A DNA stretch of 64,000 bases from Arthrobacter sp. Leaf137 (GTDB lineage: Bacteria > Actinomycetota > Actinomycetes > Actinomycetales > Micrococcaceae), in the NCBI RefSeq assembly GCF_001423525.1, contig NZ_LMOI01000022.1, forward strand, positions 62,001-126,000, given 5' to 3'. Under the pieces are notes generated by a model. The model saw nothing but the letters and a program-made list of their open reading frames with translations. It had not been told where the DNA came from and ran no database searches. The position numbers were made by a program, and so were the translations under genes. Below are positions 41,707-50,751 of the stretch, in pieces (the stretch's first letter is position 1; each line of letters starts with the position of its first letter).

Positions 41707-42447
41707 TTAGCGTTGTACGAGTGTCATTTCAAAGCTGTAGGAATCGGCGCGGTAGACGTGGTGTCCGGTTTCGATGTGCCGGCCGGTATCGTCCACCGCG
41801 GTGCGCTCCATGGTGACCAGGGCCGAACCTTCGGCCGCGTCCAGCATGGAGGCCTGGTACTCGTTGGCCGTCACGGCTCCGATCCGCTGCGTGGCCAGCC
41901 GGAAGTTGACGCCGCCGCGGCGGAGGATCGAGTAGAGGCCTTCGGCTGACAGCATCGCTTCGTCCATGGAAGCGATGTCGTCGCGCACCCAGTTCTCCAT
42001 CAGGGCCAGCGGCTTCCCGCCCACTTTCCGCAACCGGGAGAAGTGGTACACCTTGGACCCGGCAGGCAGTTGGAGGATGGCCAGGGTGGCGTCGTCGGCC
42101 TCGATGTGGGAGAAGCTGAGCACCTCGGTGGTGGGCTTCTTGCCGTTGTTGGTGAGGTCGTCGTAGAGGCTGGAGAGTTCCAGGGGGCGACGGACCTGGC
42201 TGGAAACCACCTGGGTTCCCACGCCGCGCTTGCGCACCAGCAGGCCTGAGCGCACCAATTCGTCCATGGCCTTGCGCATGGTGGGCCTTGAGAGGTTCAG
42301 CTGCGCCGCGAGGTCGATCTCATTGTCCAATCGGCTGCCCGGTTCCAGGACTCCGCTGTGGATGGCTGCCTCGATGCCCTGGACTACTTGGTGGTAGAGC
42401 GGCACGGGGGAGGAGCGGTCGATGCTGAGGCCCAGGTTGTTCGCCAC
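41707..42447 (-). CDS. GntR/HutC family transcriptional regulator
   Basis: 246 residues from GTG 42447, which has an AGGAATACACC site; the longer open frame upstream is not family-like. N-terminal winged helix (PLYHQVVQGIEAAIHSGVLE, LAAQLNLSRPTMRKAMDELV), C-terminal UTRA ligand domain (VYHFSRLRKVGGKPLALMEN, GAVTANEYQASMLDAAEGSA). Heads the leftward iolB transcript, 19 bp before iolB. Confidence 0.85.
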   Translation of the reverse strand: MANNLGLSIDRSSPVPLYHQVVQGIEAAIHSGVLEPGSRLDNEIDLAAQLNLSRPTMRKAMDELVRSGLLVRKRGVGTQVVSSQVRRPLELSSLYDDLTNNGKKPTTEVLSFSHIEADDATLAILQLPAGSKVYHFSRLRKVGGKPLALMENWVRDDIASMDEAMLSAEGLYSILRRGGVNFRLATQRIGAVTANEYQASMLDAAEGSALVTMERTAVDDTGRHIETGHHVYRADSYSFEMTLVQR

Positions 42448-42514
42448 GGTGTATTCCTGTTCTCGGTCGCAGCGTCCGGTTCCGCCCGGATGGGGCGCAG
42501 CCGCTTTGCCGCCA

Positions 42515-42536
42515 TATGTTCTCTTGATAGGACATA
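42515..42536. promoter_or_regulatory. Possible GntR operator dyad
   Basis: TATGT and ACATA separated by 12 bases in the promoter region of the GntR gene. Weak by itself; suggested by position. Confidence 0.35.
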
Positions 42537-42642
42537 CTTTCTGGTTCGATCGTAGCAGGCGGGGTTGTTGGGTCAAGGCTGGCTGCGCGCCAGTTGGGCA
42601 GCATGCCGGCAAGTCAACTTGTTCTGACATTAAGACTTTCTC

Positions 42643-42670
42643 TTGACGCCGCGAATTAGAGCGCTCTAAT
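42643..42670 (+). promoter_or_regulatory. Promoter with LacI-type operator for the sugar porter
   Basis: TTGACG (42643) and TCTAAT (42665) are spaced by 16 bases. The perfect dyad ATTAGAGCGCTCTAAT (42655-42670), with the central CG typical of LacI-family sites, covers the -10 region, so repressor binding would block the promoter. Confidence 0.7.
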
Positions 42671-42728
42671 CTAGTGGGACGCATCACATTCCGGACCGTT
42701 CGGTCCCTAAAGAATCTGAGAGGCAACA

Positions 42729-44147
42729 ATGCTGTTGCAGAAACCTTCCCCTAGTGCCCCCGGGTCCACGCGCCGGGGCTACCTGGCCCGCCTGACCGTC
42801 ATCTCCACGCTCGGCGGCCTGCTGTTCGGCTACGACACCGGCGTGATTTCCGGCGCCCTGCTGTACATGAATGACTCCCTGAACATGACCGCCGTCGAAG
42901 AAGCCACCGTTGTCAGCGCCCTGCTCTTCCCCGGCGCCGCCGTCGGAGCCCTGGCCGGTGGGCGGATGGCGGACAAACTGGGCCGCCGCGGATCGCTGCT
43001 GGTCTGCGCGCTGCTGTTCCTGCTGGGCGCGATCGGCTGTGCCATCGCACCCAACGTCACATTCATGGTCGCTGCCCGCATCATCCTGGGCCTGGGCGTC
43101 GGCGCAGCTGCCGTCACCTGTCCGCTGTACCTCGCCGAAATGGCCCCGGCCCACCTTCGCGGGCGGATGGTCACCATCAACGAACTCATGATCGTGACCG
43201 GCCAGATGCTGGCCTTCGCCATCAACGCCCTGCTGGACGCCCTGATCCACGACACCGAAGTGTGGCGCACCATGCTGGGCATCGCCTCGCTCCCGGCGCT
43301 GGCGCTCCTTGCCGGGATGCTCATGCTCCCCGAATCACCCCGCTGGTACGCCATCCGCGGGCGGCTCGAAGACAGCCGCCGCGTCCTGTCCATGAGCCGC
43401 ACCCCGGAGCAGGCCGCGGCCGAATTCGAGGAAATCGCCCGGACCGCCCGCACCGCCAAGGAAGAACGCGGCCACGCCTGGCGCGACCTTAAGAACAACC
43501 CCTGGATGCGCCGGCTGCTGTGGATCGGCATCGGCCTGGCCACCGTCCAGCAGGCAACCGGCATCAACACCGTCAACTACTACGCACCCACCATCCTCGA
43601 AAAGAGCGGGCTTGGTGTCAGCGCCTCACTCGTAGCCACCATCGGCGTCGGTGTCACCTCGGTGCTGATGACCATCCTGGGCATCTGGCTGCTGGGCTTT
43701 GTGGGCCGCCGCAAAATGCTGGTGATCGGCTTCTCCGGCGTGGTGGGCTCGCAGGCGCTGCTGGCCATCGTCTTCCTCCTGCCCCAGTCCGACCTTGCCA
43801 GCTACACCATCCTGGCCGCCATGATGCTGTTCGTGGCTTTCGTCCAGTGCTTCATCGGCACCTGCGTCTGGCTCCTGCTCTCGGAGATGTTCCCGCTGGC
43901 CATCCGCGGCTTTGCCATGGGAATCGCGGTCTTCGCCCTGTGGACCGTCAACGCCGCCATCTCCTTCCTGTTCCCCATCGTGGTCAACGCCCTCGGCTCC
44001 ACCGGAACCTTTGGACTTTTCGTCCTGGTCAACGTCGCGTCGCTGGCCTTCGTGGCGAAATTCGTCCCGGAAACGAAAGGCCACTCGCTCGAGGACCTTG
44101 AAGCACACTTCCGTGACGGTGCGGTGCCTGCAAAGGTTTCCGCCTAG
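42729..44147 (+). CDS. MFS sugar porter, inositol-type
   Basis: 472 residues, 12 membrane segments. STLGGLLFGYDTGVISGALL, GGRMADKLGRRGS, PESPRWYAIRG and PETKGHSLEDLEAHF are sugar porter signatures. Close in pattern to the porter at 2813. Divergent from GntR and iolB, under a LacI-type operator, so uptake of myo-inositol is the best guess. Confidence 0.88.
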   Translation: MLLQKPSPSAPGSTRRGYLARLTVISTLGGLLFGYDTGVISGALLYMNDSLNMTAVEEATVVSALLFPGAAVGALAGGRMADKLGRRGSLLVCALLFLLGAIGCAIAPNVTFMVAARIILGLGVGAAAVTCPLYLAEMAPAHLRGRMVTINELMIVTGQMLAFAINALLDALIHDTEVWRTMLGIASLPALALLAGMLMLPESPRWYAIRGRLEDSRRVLSMSRTPEQAAAEFEEIARTARTAKEERGHAWRDLKNNPWMRRLLWIGIGLATVQQATGINTVNYYAPTILEKSGLGVSASLVATIGVGVTSVLMTILGIWLLGFVGRRKMLVIGFSGVVGSQALLAIVFLLPQSDLASYTILAAMMLFVAFVQCFIGTCVWLLLSEMFPLAIRGFAMGIAVFALWTVNAAISFLFPIVVNALGSTGTFGLFVLVNVASLAFVAKFVPETKGHSLEDLEAHFRDGAVPAKVSA

Positions 44148-44308
44148 CACTCCGGCGGAGACCGCCGCACCCTGATCTCCGACTGCCAAGCATCGCGGGG
44201 TCGGGACCAGCCCTTCCGGTACCAGCCGGGCGGGCAGGGCCCGGCCCCGCGTTCGCGTTGGCTGGCCTAGGCTGAACCCATGACCAGCGGCGGACGACGA
44301 CGGCAACC

Positions 44309-45442
44309 ATGAGCCATACCGGAATGCTGGGGCCCACGCCCCGCAGCCTCGAAGTCGAGGACCTGGAGAGCTTCGACCGGCTGGTCGCCGCGGGGGCGGT
44401 CCGGGCCCACGGATGGCATGCGCAGTCCCTGGACCTGCGGGGCAGGTCGGCGGCGCTCAACAGCTTGGACGTGGAAGGCGCCCTGTTCCTGGGCTGCACG
44501 TTCGACGACGGGATGGAAAGCAGGCTCCGCGGCAGGGGAGCCCTGATTTTCCCGCGGCTGCAGGGTGTCCCCTTCGATCCCTACCGCTCCGCCCTGTACT
44601 CGCCCGCCGAACTCTACGAAGGGCTGGCCGGCGCCCCCTACGAGGAACTGCCGGATGCGCGGATCTACCACTGGAGCATCCAGCCCGGCCGGGAACACCG
44701 CGTGGAATCAACCCTGGCATCTTCCCTGCACGACCACGCGATCGGCGATGCGCTGGACGAGGTGCTCCGGGCCGGCCCCTGGTCCGGGAAACGCATGGTG
44801 GGCGTCATGGGAGGGCACGCGGCGCAACGGGGGAGTGCTGACTACGCTGAGGCTGCACGGCTGGGGCGGCTGCTGGTCAGCGGCGGACATGCGGTGGCCA
44901 CCGGCGGCGGGCCCGGCGCCATGGAAGCCGCCAACCTGGGCGCCTACCTGGGCGGGTACGACGACGGCGAGCTGGAGGCCGCGCTCAGCCTCCTGGCTGC
45001 CGTCCCCGGCTTCCGTCCTTCCGTGTCCGCGTGGGCACGCGCCGCGGCAGCCGTCGTCGAACGCTACCCCGGCGGGACACCCTCGCTGGGCATACCCACC
45101 TGGTTCTACGGGCACGAGCCGCCCAACTACTTCGCCACCCACATCGCCAAGTACTTCGCCAACTCCATCCGCGAGGCCGTCCTGCTGGACGTCTGCCGGG
45201 GCGGCATCATCTTCCTCCCCGGCGCCGCCGGAACCGTCCAGGAAATCTTCCAGGACGCCTGCGAGAACTATTACGGCGCACGGGAAAAGGTAACGCCCAT
45301 GGTCCTGGTGGGCACGCAGTACTGGACCCGCGACTACCCCGCCTGGCCGCTGCTCCGGCAGCTCGCGGCGGGCCGTGCCATGGAGGACCGAATCTTCCTG
45401 GTGGACACCGTGGACCAGGCCGTGGCGGTGCTGCAGGACTGA
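44309..45442 (+). CDS. LOG-family Rossmann-fold protein
   Basis: 377 residues. The C-terminal two thirds is a LOG/TIGR00730-type Rossmann fold: VGVMGGHAAQRGSADYAEAA, ATGGGPGAMEAANLGAYLGG. A variant of the PGGxGTxxE active-site motif reads FLPGAAGTVQEIFQD. The family includes cytokinin-activating phosphoribohydrolases; the N-terminal 130 residues are an extra domain, so the exact activity is uncertain. Stands alone. Confidence 0.75.
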   Translation: MSHTGMLGPTPRSLEVEDLESFDRLVAAGAVRAHGWHAQSLDLRGRSAALNSLDVEGALFLGCTFDDGMESRLRGRGALIFPRLQGVPFDPYRSALYSPAELYEGLAGAPYEELPDARIYHWSIQPGREHRVESTLASSLHDHAIGDALDEVLRAGPWSGKRMVGVMGGHAAQRGSADYAEAARLGRLLVSGGHAVATGGGPGAMEAANLGAYLGGYDDGELEAALSLLAAVPGFRPSVSAWARAAAAVVERYPGGTPSLGIPTWFYGHEPPNYFATHIAKYFANSIREAVLLDVCRGGIIFLPGAAGTVQEIFQDACENYYGAREKVTPMVLVGTQYWTRDYPAWPLLRQLAAGRAMEDRIFLVDTVDQAVAVLQD

Positions 45443-45481
45443 CAGGGGGACCGCCCCTGGCGGGTCACGGCACGTGCAGGC

Positions 45482-46423
45482 CTAGAGGTCTTTCCGACAC
45501 TGGGCCTTGCTCAGCTCATACAGGCCGTTGCGGTCCCCGTCTGCGAGGCTCCCGGCGGCGCCAACCGAACCGCCGATTTCCGGATACATCAGCTGGGCGG
45601 GGTCCGCCACATGGTCAAGTCCCATCACGTGGCCGAGTTCGTGCAGGATGACCGCCGCGGCGTACAGCCTTCCGTCCGGCCGGCGCAGCTCATCGGTGAT
45701 CTGCGGGGCATCCAGGTCCAGGCTGCCGGTGACAAACGTCTTGGGACCGCCGTCGAAACTGAAGTGGGTGCTTCCGCCTGTGCCGATCACCTTGCCCGCG
45801 AGTTCCGGAGAGGTGTCCGGCGTGGTCCAGGCGATCAGCAGCGGCGCCCAGCGCTCGCCGTAGGCTGCCGGCTGGTACGCGCCGCGCTGCGGCGAGGGCT
45901 GTTCGCCGGTGGTGCCGTCGTAGACGAAGGTGATGCCGGTGGCGGCCGAAATGATCCTGATGGCATCCGGGACGAGCCGTTCCGAACCGGCAGGGGCCAG
46001 CTTGTCATTGACCACGTAGTGGAGGGGGCGGCAGGGCGAGTAGCCCACCGGGGTGCCGTCACCGTTGACCGCCAGGAAGCGGTAGGAGTCGCTTCCCGCT
46101 GCTGGAACCTCCGGCTCGGCCAGCGGCACCGGCTCCTCCTCGTAGCCCGGAGGGGGCGCGTCCGTGCTGGCCGCGGATGGTTCGCCGGCGAGGCCGGGGA
46201 GGGGTTCCGCCCGGCCTGCCCCGGGCTGTTCCTGCGAGTGCCCGGGGACCTGACTTGGCCCCTGACCTTGGGCCAGCAGTTGGCTGATTCGCGGATCGCC
46301 CAGGGCCAGGGCGCCGCCCAGCACGGCAGCCGTGCAGAGCGCGACGACAAGCACGGCCCGGTAACCCGGACCGTGCTTCCGTGCGGGGCGGCTCCCGGCA
46401 TGCCGGGGCGGGAATTCCTCCAC
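45482..46423 (-). CDS. Secreted/membrane-anchored M10-like zinc metalloprotease
   Basis: 313 residues. N-terminal membrane anchor (AVLVVALCTAAVLGGALAL), Pro-rich linker, then a matrixin-type catalytic domain with HELGHVMGLDH (HExxHxxGxxH) and the Met-turn LMYPE. SYRFLAVNGDGTPVGYSPC opens the domain. Likely acts outside the membrane; substrate unknown. Confidence 0.85.
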   Translation of the reverse strand: MEEFPPRHAGSRPARKHGPGYRAVLVVALCTAAVLGGALALGDPRISQLLAQGQGPSQVPGHSQEQPGAGRAEPLPGLAGEPSAASTDAPPPGYEEEPVPLAEPEVPAAGSDSYRFLAVNGDGTPVGYSPCRPLHYVVNDKLAPAGSERLVPDAIRIISAATGITFVYDGTTGEQPSPQRGAYQPAAYGERWAPLLIAWTTPDTSPELAGKVIGTGGSTHFSFDGGPKTFVTGSLDLDAPQITDELRRPDGRLYAAAVILHELGHVMGLDHVADPAQLMYPEIGGSVGAAGSLADGDRNGLYELSKAQCRKDL

Positions 46424-46451
46424 TAAAGGGCTTTCACGGCAGGGGCCGCAG

Positions 46452-47627
46452 CTAGCCGACGACGGTGCCGAAGACGAGCCCCAGCAGGTAGGTGACGGCG
46501 GCAGCGCCCAGGCCGATGCCCAGCTGGCGCAGGCCCCGGGTGAGGGGGGACGTGCCGGACAACAGGCCGACGATGCCGCCGGTTGCCAGCAGCGCCACGC
46601 CTACCAGGACGCCGGCTACCACCAGGGCGGAAACCCCGGTCAGGCCGAACAGGAACGGCAGGATGGGGATGATGGCGCCGGACGCGAAGAAGCAGAAGCT
46701 GGACAACGCGGCTCCCCAGGCGGTGCCCACGGCCTCGTGCTGGTCTTCCTCCTCCGGCAGTTCGGGCTGGAGGGACAGGCTGGGATCGCAGTCGCAGGAG
46801 AGGATGCCCATGCGTTCGGCCACCCGGTGTTCGGCTGCTTCGTGGGACATGCCCCGAGCCAGGTACACCAGCAGGAGCTCGTTGTGTTCCAGGTCCAGCT
46901 TGGGAGCGGCAGCCAGCGTGACCTGCGTGGGGCGGGTGGCGGCCAGGAGTTCCCGCTGGGACCTGACGGAGATGAACTCACCGGCACCCATGGACATGGC
47001 GCCGGCCAGGAGGCCAGCGATGCCGCTGAGCAGCACCACGCTGCTGGCAACGCCGGAGGCCGCCATGCCCATCACGAGCGACAGGTTGCTGACCAGGCCG
47101 TCATTGGCGCCGAAGACCGCTGCACGGAAGGTTCCAGCCAGGCGGTTGCGGCCCCGCGTGGCCAGCCCACGGACAACTTCCTCATGGATCTGTTCGTCCG
47201 CGGCCATGGCCTCGGTGGCGTTGGGGTCCTTGGCGTAGGGCGAGCGCCCTTCGGCGCGCTGGGCCAGCGCGAGCACGAAGACCGACCCGAAGTGGCGGGC
47301 CAGGAATCCGAGCATCCGGCTGCGGGCCGAGGCCGGGCGCGGTTTTCCGGCCTGGTCGCCGAGCAGTCCCAGCCAGTGGGCTTCGTGGCGGCCCTCGGCT
47401 TCGGCGAGGGCCAGGAGGATCTCGCGTTCCTCGCCCTCACGGTTCTGGGCCAGATCGCGGTAGACGGCGGCCTCGGCCCGTTCATCGGCAAGGTACTGGC
47501 GCCACCGCTTGAGGTCCGCGGACGACGGTGCCGGATGGTGGCCCGCTGCGCCGGTACGCGGGGCGGACTCCGGGCTGGAATGGTGCGGGGTGGAATGGTT
47601 TGGCGTGGACTGGGCGTGCTGCGACAC
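46452..47627 (-). CDS. Ferritin-like domain fused to VIT1/CCC1 transporter
   Basis: 391 residues. His/Ser/Pro-rich start, ferritin-like diiron helices (DERAEAAVYRDLAQNREGEE, LALAEAEGRHEAHWLGLLGD, ADEQIHEEVVRGLA), then five membrane segments of a VIT1/CCC1 metal transporter (FGANDGLVSNLSLVMGM, MSMGAGEFISVRSQRELL). Probably moves Fe or Mn out of the cytosol. Confidence 0.85.
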   Translation of the reverse strand: MSQHAQSTPNHSTPHHSSPESAPRTGAAGHHPAPSSADLKRWRQYLADERAEAAVYRDLAQNREGEEREILLALAEAEGRHEAHWLGLLGDQAGKPRPASARSRMLGFLARHFGSVFVLALAQRAEGRSPYAKDPNATEAMAADEQIHEEVVRGLATRGRNRLAGTFRAAVFGANDGLVSNLSLVMGMAASGVASSVVLLSGIAGLLAGAMSMGAGEFISVRSQRELLAATRPTQVTLAAAPKLDLEHNELLLVYLARGMSHEAAEHRVAERMGILSCDCDPSLSLQPELPEEEDQHEAVGTAWGAALSSFCFFASGAIIPILPFLFGLTGVSALVVAGVLVGVALLATGGIVGLLSGTSPLTRGLRQLGIGLGAAAVTYLLGLVFGTVVG

Positions 47628-47906
47628 GAAGACTCCTGGGCTGGTGGGGCATGATATTCGGCCCCGTTGCAGAGCCAGCCTACTGCGAATTTCCGCGGTT
47701 TTTCGGCTGGTGTTCCTCGCATCCGGGTTTCGGTATGCCTTAATCCGGCGGCGCTCCCGGCGTTCCCCGGGAGGCTCTCAAGTGCGTTGTCTGCGGCCGG
47801 CCGTTGGACTCTTGACCCGGCCCAGCCGCGGTGTTGTGATGAAAGTGCGGCGCGGCAAGGCCGCCACTCACAAGAGCACGTCAGGCGAACACACGGAGGT
47901 TGAATC

Positions 47907-48131
47907 ATGGGCACCACCGGACAGCACCCGGACATGCCGCACCTGGACGCCGTGGAGGCGGACCCCGCATATGACTATGCCGAAGACACACCGGTCACCA
48001 GCGAGGACTGGGACACCGAGGACGAATTCCTGGACCAGGAGGAGCCGGTGGTCCATGCAGCCCCGGTGGTGGTCGACGCCGAGGACCGTGTGGTCCCGCT
48101 CGATCCGGACGAGGTCCGTGAAGACGGGTAA
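47907..48131 (+). CDS. Small acidic hypothetical protein
   Basis: 74 residues, very acidic (EADPAYDYAEDTPVTSEDWD), GGAGG-like ribosome site. No family recognised; such proteins are common in Micrococcaceae. Followed by a strong hairpin. Confidence 0.6.
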   Translation: MGTTGQHPDMPHLDAVEADPAYDYAEDTPVTSEDWDTEDEFLDQEEPVVHAAPVVVDAEDRVVPLDPDEVREDG

Positions 48132-48160
48132 GCCGCGCCAAGGGGCGTAGGACGGACGCC

Positions 48161-48201
48161 GGCGGCGCCTCCTCCCGCTGTCCGCGAAAGGAGGCGCCGC
48201 C
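48161..48201. terminator. Strong stem-loop between convergent genes
   Basis: GGCGGCGCCTCCT pairs perfectly with AGGAGGCGCCGCC over a 15-base loop, between the acidic ORF and the symporter 3' end. Confidence 0.7.
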
Positions 48202-48259
48202 GTCGTGCGTTGCCAGGATCTGTTGCGTGCCGAAAACCCTGCGGTTTCTTCAGGTCCGG

Positions 48260-49786
48260 TCAGTTGGCGGCAATCCGCTCAGCGGACTCTTCCTGCGAGT
48301 CCTGCCCTGCGACGCGCCGCTGCCAGTTGCGCATGACGTGCGCCTCGGTGGGGCGGGTGAGCAGGGAGACGGCGATGTACACCACCGCGGAGCTGATCAG
48401 GCCGTAATAGATCGGTTCATTGGCGAAAACGCCTGCCAAGGGTTCGTCGGCGTTGACCTCCAGGATGATCATGGTGCCCAGTGTCACCACGGAACCCACG
48501 GCCATGGAGGCTGCTGCGGCAATACCGGTGCCGCGCTTCCAGATGAGCCCGCCGAGGATGGCCACGAGGAGGCCGCCCACCAGGATGTCGTAGGCGATGG
48601 TGAGTGCCGCCACCACGTCCTTGGTGACAATGGCGATCAGGATGGCCACGATGCCCAGCCCCAGGACCCACAGGCGGTTGGCCTTGACGTCGTGCTCGGG
48701 GTTGTCGGAATCGTCCGTGTTGACGGTCTTGCCGAACCAGCCGGCAACGAACGGCAGCACGTCGGCACGGGCCACTGTGGCGGCAGCGATGAGGGCGCCG
48801 GACGCGGTGGACATCATGGCGGCAACGGCTGCGGCGAGGACCAGGCCGCCGATGCCGATGGGGAGCAGGTTCTGGGCCACTTCGGCGTAGACAACGTCCT
48901 TGCCTTCGGTGGCGACGTCGATGCTGGGGAGGGCCACGCGTGCACCGAGGCCGATGAGGGCGCCGGCAGCGCCGTAGAGGATGCAGTAGATGCCGGCGGT
49001 GGCGCCGCCCCAGCGGGCTACCCGCGGCGTCTTGGCGGTGAACACGCGCTGCCAGATGTCCTGGCCGATCAGCAGGCCCAGGGTGTAGACCACGAAGTAG
49101 GTGATGATGGTTTCGACGCCGATGCCGTCGATCTGGAAGAAGCTGGCTTCCACGCGGCTGCGGATGCCGTCCAGGCCGCCGGCGGCGTTGAGCGTGAAGG
49201 GCAGCATGAGGAAGAAGATTCCCACGGTCTTGATCACGAACTGGACCTGGTCGGCCAGGGTGATGGACCACATGCCGCCGATGGTGGAGTACACCAGCAC
49301 GATGGCGCCGCCCACCGCGATGGCCAGGGCCCGGTCCCAGCCGAACAGCACCACGAAGATGGTGGCGTAGGCGCCGGTGGACGTGGCGCACAGCATCAGG
49401 GTGTACGCGAGCATGATGATGCCGGAGGTGCGGGTGGCCTGGCTGCCGTAGCGCAGTGACAGCATCTGGGAGACGGTGTAGATCTTCAGCTTCTGGATGG
49501 TGCCGGCGAAGGCAAGGCTGAGGAGCAGGACGCCGGAGCCGATGGCAACCACCAGCCACATGCCGGAGATGCCGAACTTGTAGCCCAGGCCGACTCCGCC
49601 GACGGTGGAGGCGCCACCCAGGACGACGGCGGCCATGGTGCCTGTGTAGAGGAAGGGTCCCAGGCGGCGGCCGGCCACCAGGAAGTCGCTGTTGTTGCGG
49701 GTGCGGGACTTGCCCCACCAGCCGAACGCCAGCATTGCGACGAGGTACACCACCACGATGGCGATGTTGATGACACTTGCATCCAT
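48260..49786 (-). CDS. Sodium:solute symporter (SSS family)
   Basis: 508 residues, 13 or so membrane segments. FGWWGKSRTRNNSDFLVAGR at the N-terminus, GAYATIFVVLFGWDRA, LLIGQDIWQRVFTAKTPRVA and MSTASGALIAAATVARADVL are SSS signatures. Divergent from an XRE-cupin regulator and near agmatinase, so uptake of a guanidino compound, polyamine or amino acid is likely. Confidence 0.88.
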   Translation of the reverse strand: MDASVINIAIVVVYLVAMLAFGWWGKSRTRNNSDFLVAGRRLGPFLYTGTMAAVVLGGASTVGGVGLGYKFGISGMWLVVAIGSGVLLLSLAFAGTIQKLKIYTVSQMLSLRYGSQATRTSGIIMLAYTLMLCATSTGAYATIFVVLFGWDRALAIAVGGAIVLVYSTIGGMWSITLADQVQFVIKTVGIFFLMLPFTLNAAGGLDGIRSRVEASFFQIDGIGVETIITYFVVYTLGLLIGQDIWQRVFTAKTPRVARWGGATAGIYCILYGAAGALIGLGARVALPSIDVATEGKDVVYAEVAQNLLPIGIGGLVLAAAVAAMMSTASGALIAAATVARADVLPFVAGWFGKTVNTDDSDNPEHDVKANRLWVLGLGIVAILIAIVTKDVVAALTIAYDILVGGLLVAILGGLIWKRGTGIAAAASMAVGSVVTLGTMIILEVNADEPLAGVFANEPIYYGLISSAVVYIAVSLLTRPTEAHVMRNWQRRVAGQDSQEESAERIAAN

Positions 49787-50047
49787 GTTGGGTTCCTTGG
49801 AGCTGATTGGCAGCCGACGTGCCCGGCGGGGGCCCGGGCCGAACTGCGGAAGATGGAAAAGGGGAGGAGGCTCCCGATAATTGCCTTATAGGCAACAGGT
49901 GTTTCCAAAGATTAGGCTGTGACCGCAGTAACAGTCAAGGGGAAGTTGATGGTCCGGGCCCGCGCGCCATGGAGGCGTCACACATGGTGGCGGCCATTAG
50001 TATTGCTGCAGAGCGGGGCCGGACTGCCGGCTATGAAAGGTTCGTGA

Positions 50048-50623
50048 ATGAAGGCACTGCCAGTTGAGCCCAGCAATGTTCCGGTTGCCATCGGCTCCCG
50101 GATACGCGCGGCGCGGCAGTCCCAGCGGCTCACCATCGAACAGGTGGCGGATGCCACCGGGCTGACCAAGGGCTTCCTCAGCAGGGTGGAGCGTGACCTC
50201 ACCTCCCCGTCCGTCGCTTCGCTGGTGACGCTCTGCCAGGTTCTGTCCATTTCCATCGGCGACCTTTTTGTGGCGCCGGAGACCCACCTGACCAAGCGCA
50301 ACGAAGGCCCGCGGATCTCCCTCGGCGGGCAGGGGATTGTGGAACGCCTGCTGACGGCCCGGTCCGAGCGGCGCATCCAGATCATCCAGGCTGTCATCGA
50401 GCCGCATGGCCGTGGCGAGTCCGAGCTCTACGCCGTGGACTGCGACGTCGACGTCCTGCACGTCACCAAGGGCAGCATCAGGCTGATTCTTACCAATGAG
50501 GAATACGACCTCAGTGCGGGGGATACCGTCACCTTCCCCGGCCGTGAGCCACACACCTGGATCAACCCCACCGACAAGCCGGTGGAAGTGCTCTGGGTAC
50601 TGGTGCCCGCCGCCAGCCGCTAG
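50048..50623 (+). CDS. XRE-cupin transcriptional regulator
   Basis: 191 residues. HTH_3 (about 12-66: QSQRLTIEQVADATGLTKGF, LTSPSVASLVTLCQVLSIS), then a C-terminal cupin sensor (about 110-185: YAVDCDVDVLHVTKGSIRLI, GDTVTFPGREPHTWINPTD). Such proteins often control polyamine or guanidine utilisation genes; here it is flanked by the symporter and the agmatinase. Confidence 0.88.
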   Translation: MKALPVEPSNVPVAIGSRIRAARQSQRLTIEQVADATGLTKGFLSRVERDLTSPSVASLVTLCQVLSISIGDLFVAPETHLTKRNEGPRISLGGQGIVERLLTARSERRIQIIQAVIEPHGRGESELYAVDCDVDVLHVTKGSIRLILTNEEYDLSAGDTVTFPGREPHTWINPTDKPVEVLWVLVPAASR

Positions 50624-50751
50624 CCTTCCCCCTGTCCGCGTGCCTTCCTGCCCAGTTGCTGTTGGCCGCGTTCGGCCTGAGCCGCATGTTTCCGGAGGAT
50701 GCGCTCGAACAGACCCCTCTGGTGCGGCGGCAACTGGGCTGGACTGCACGA

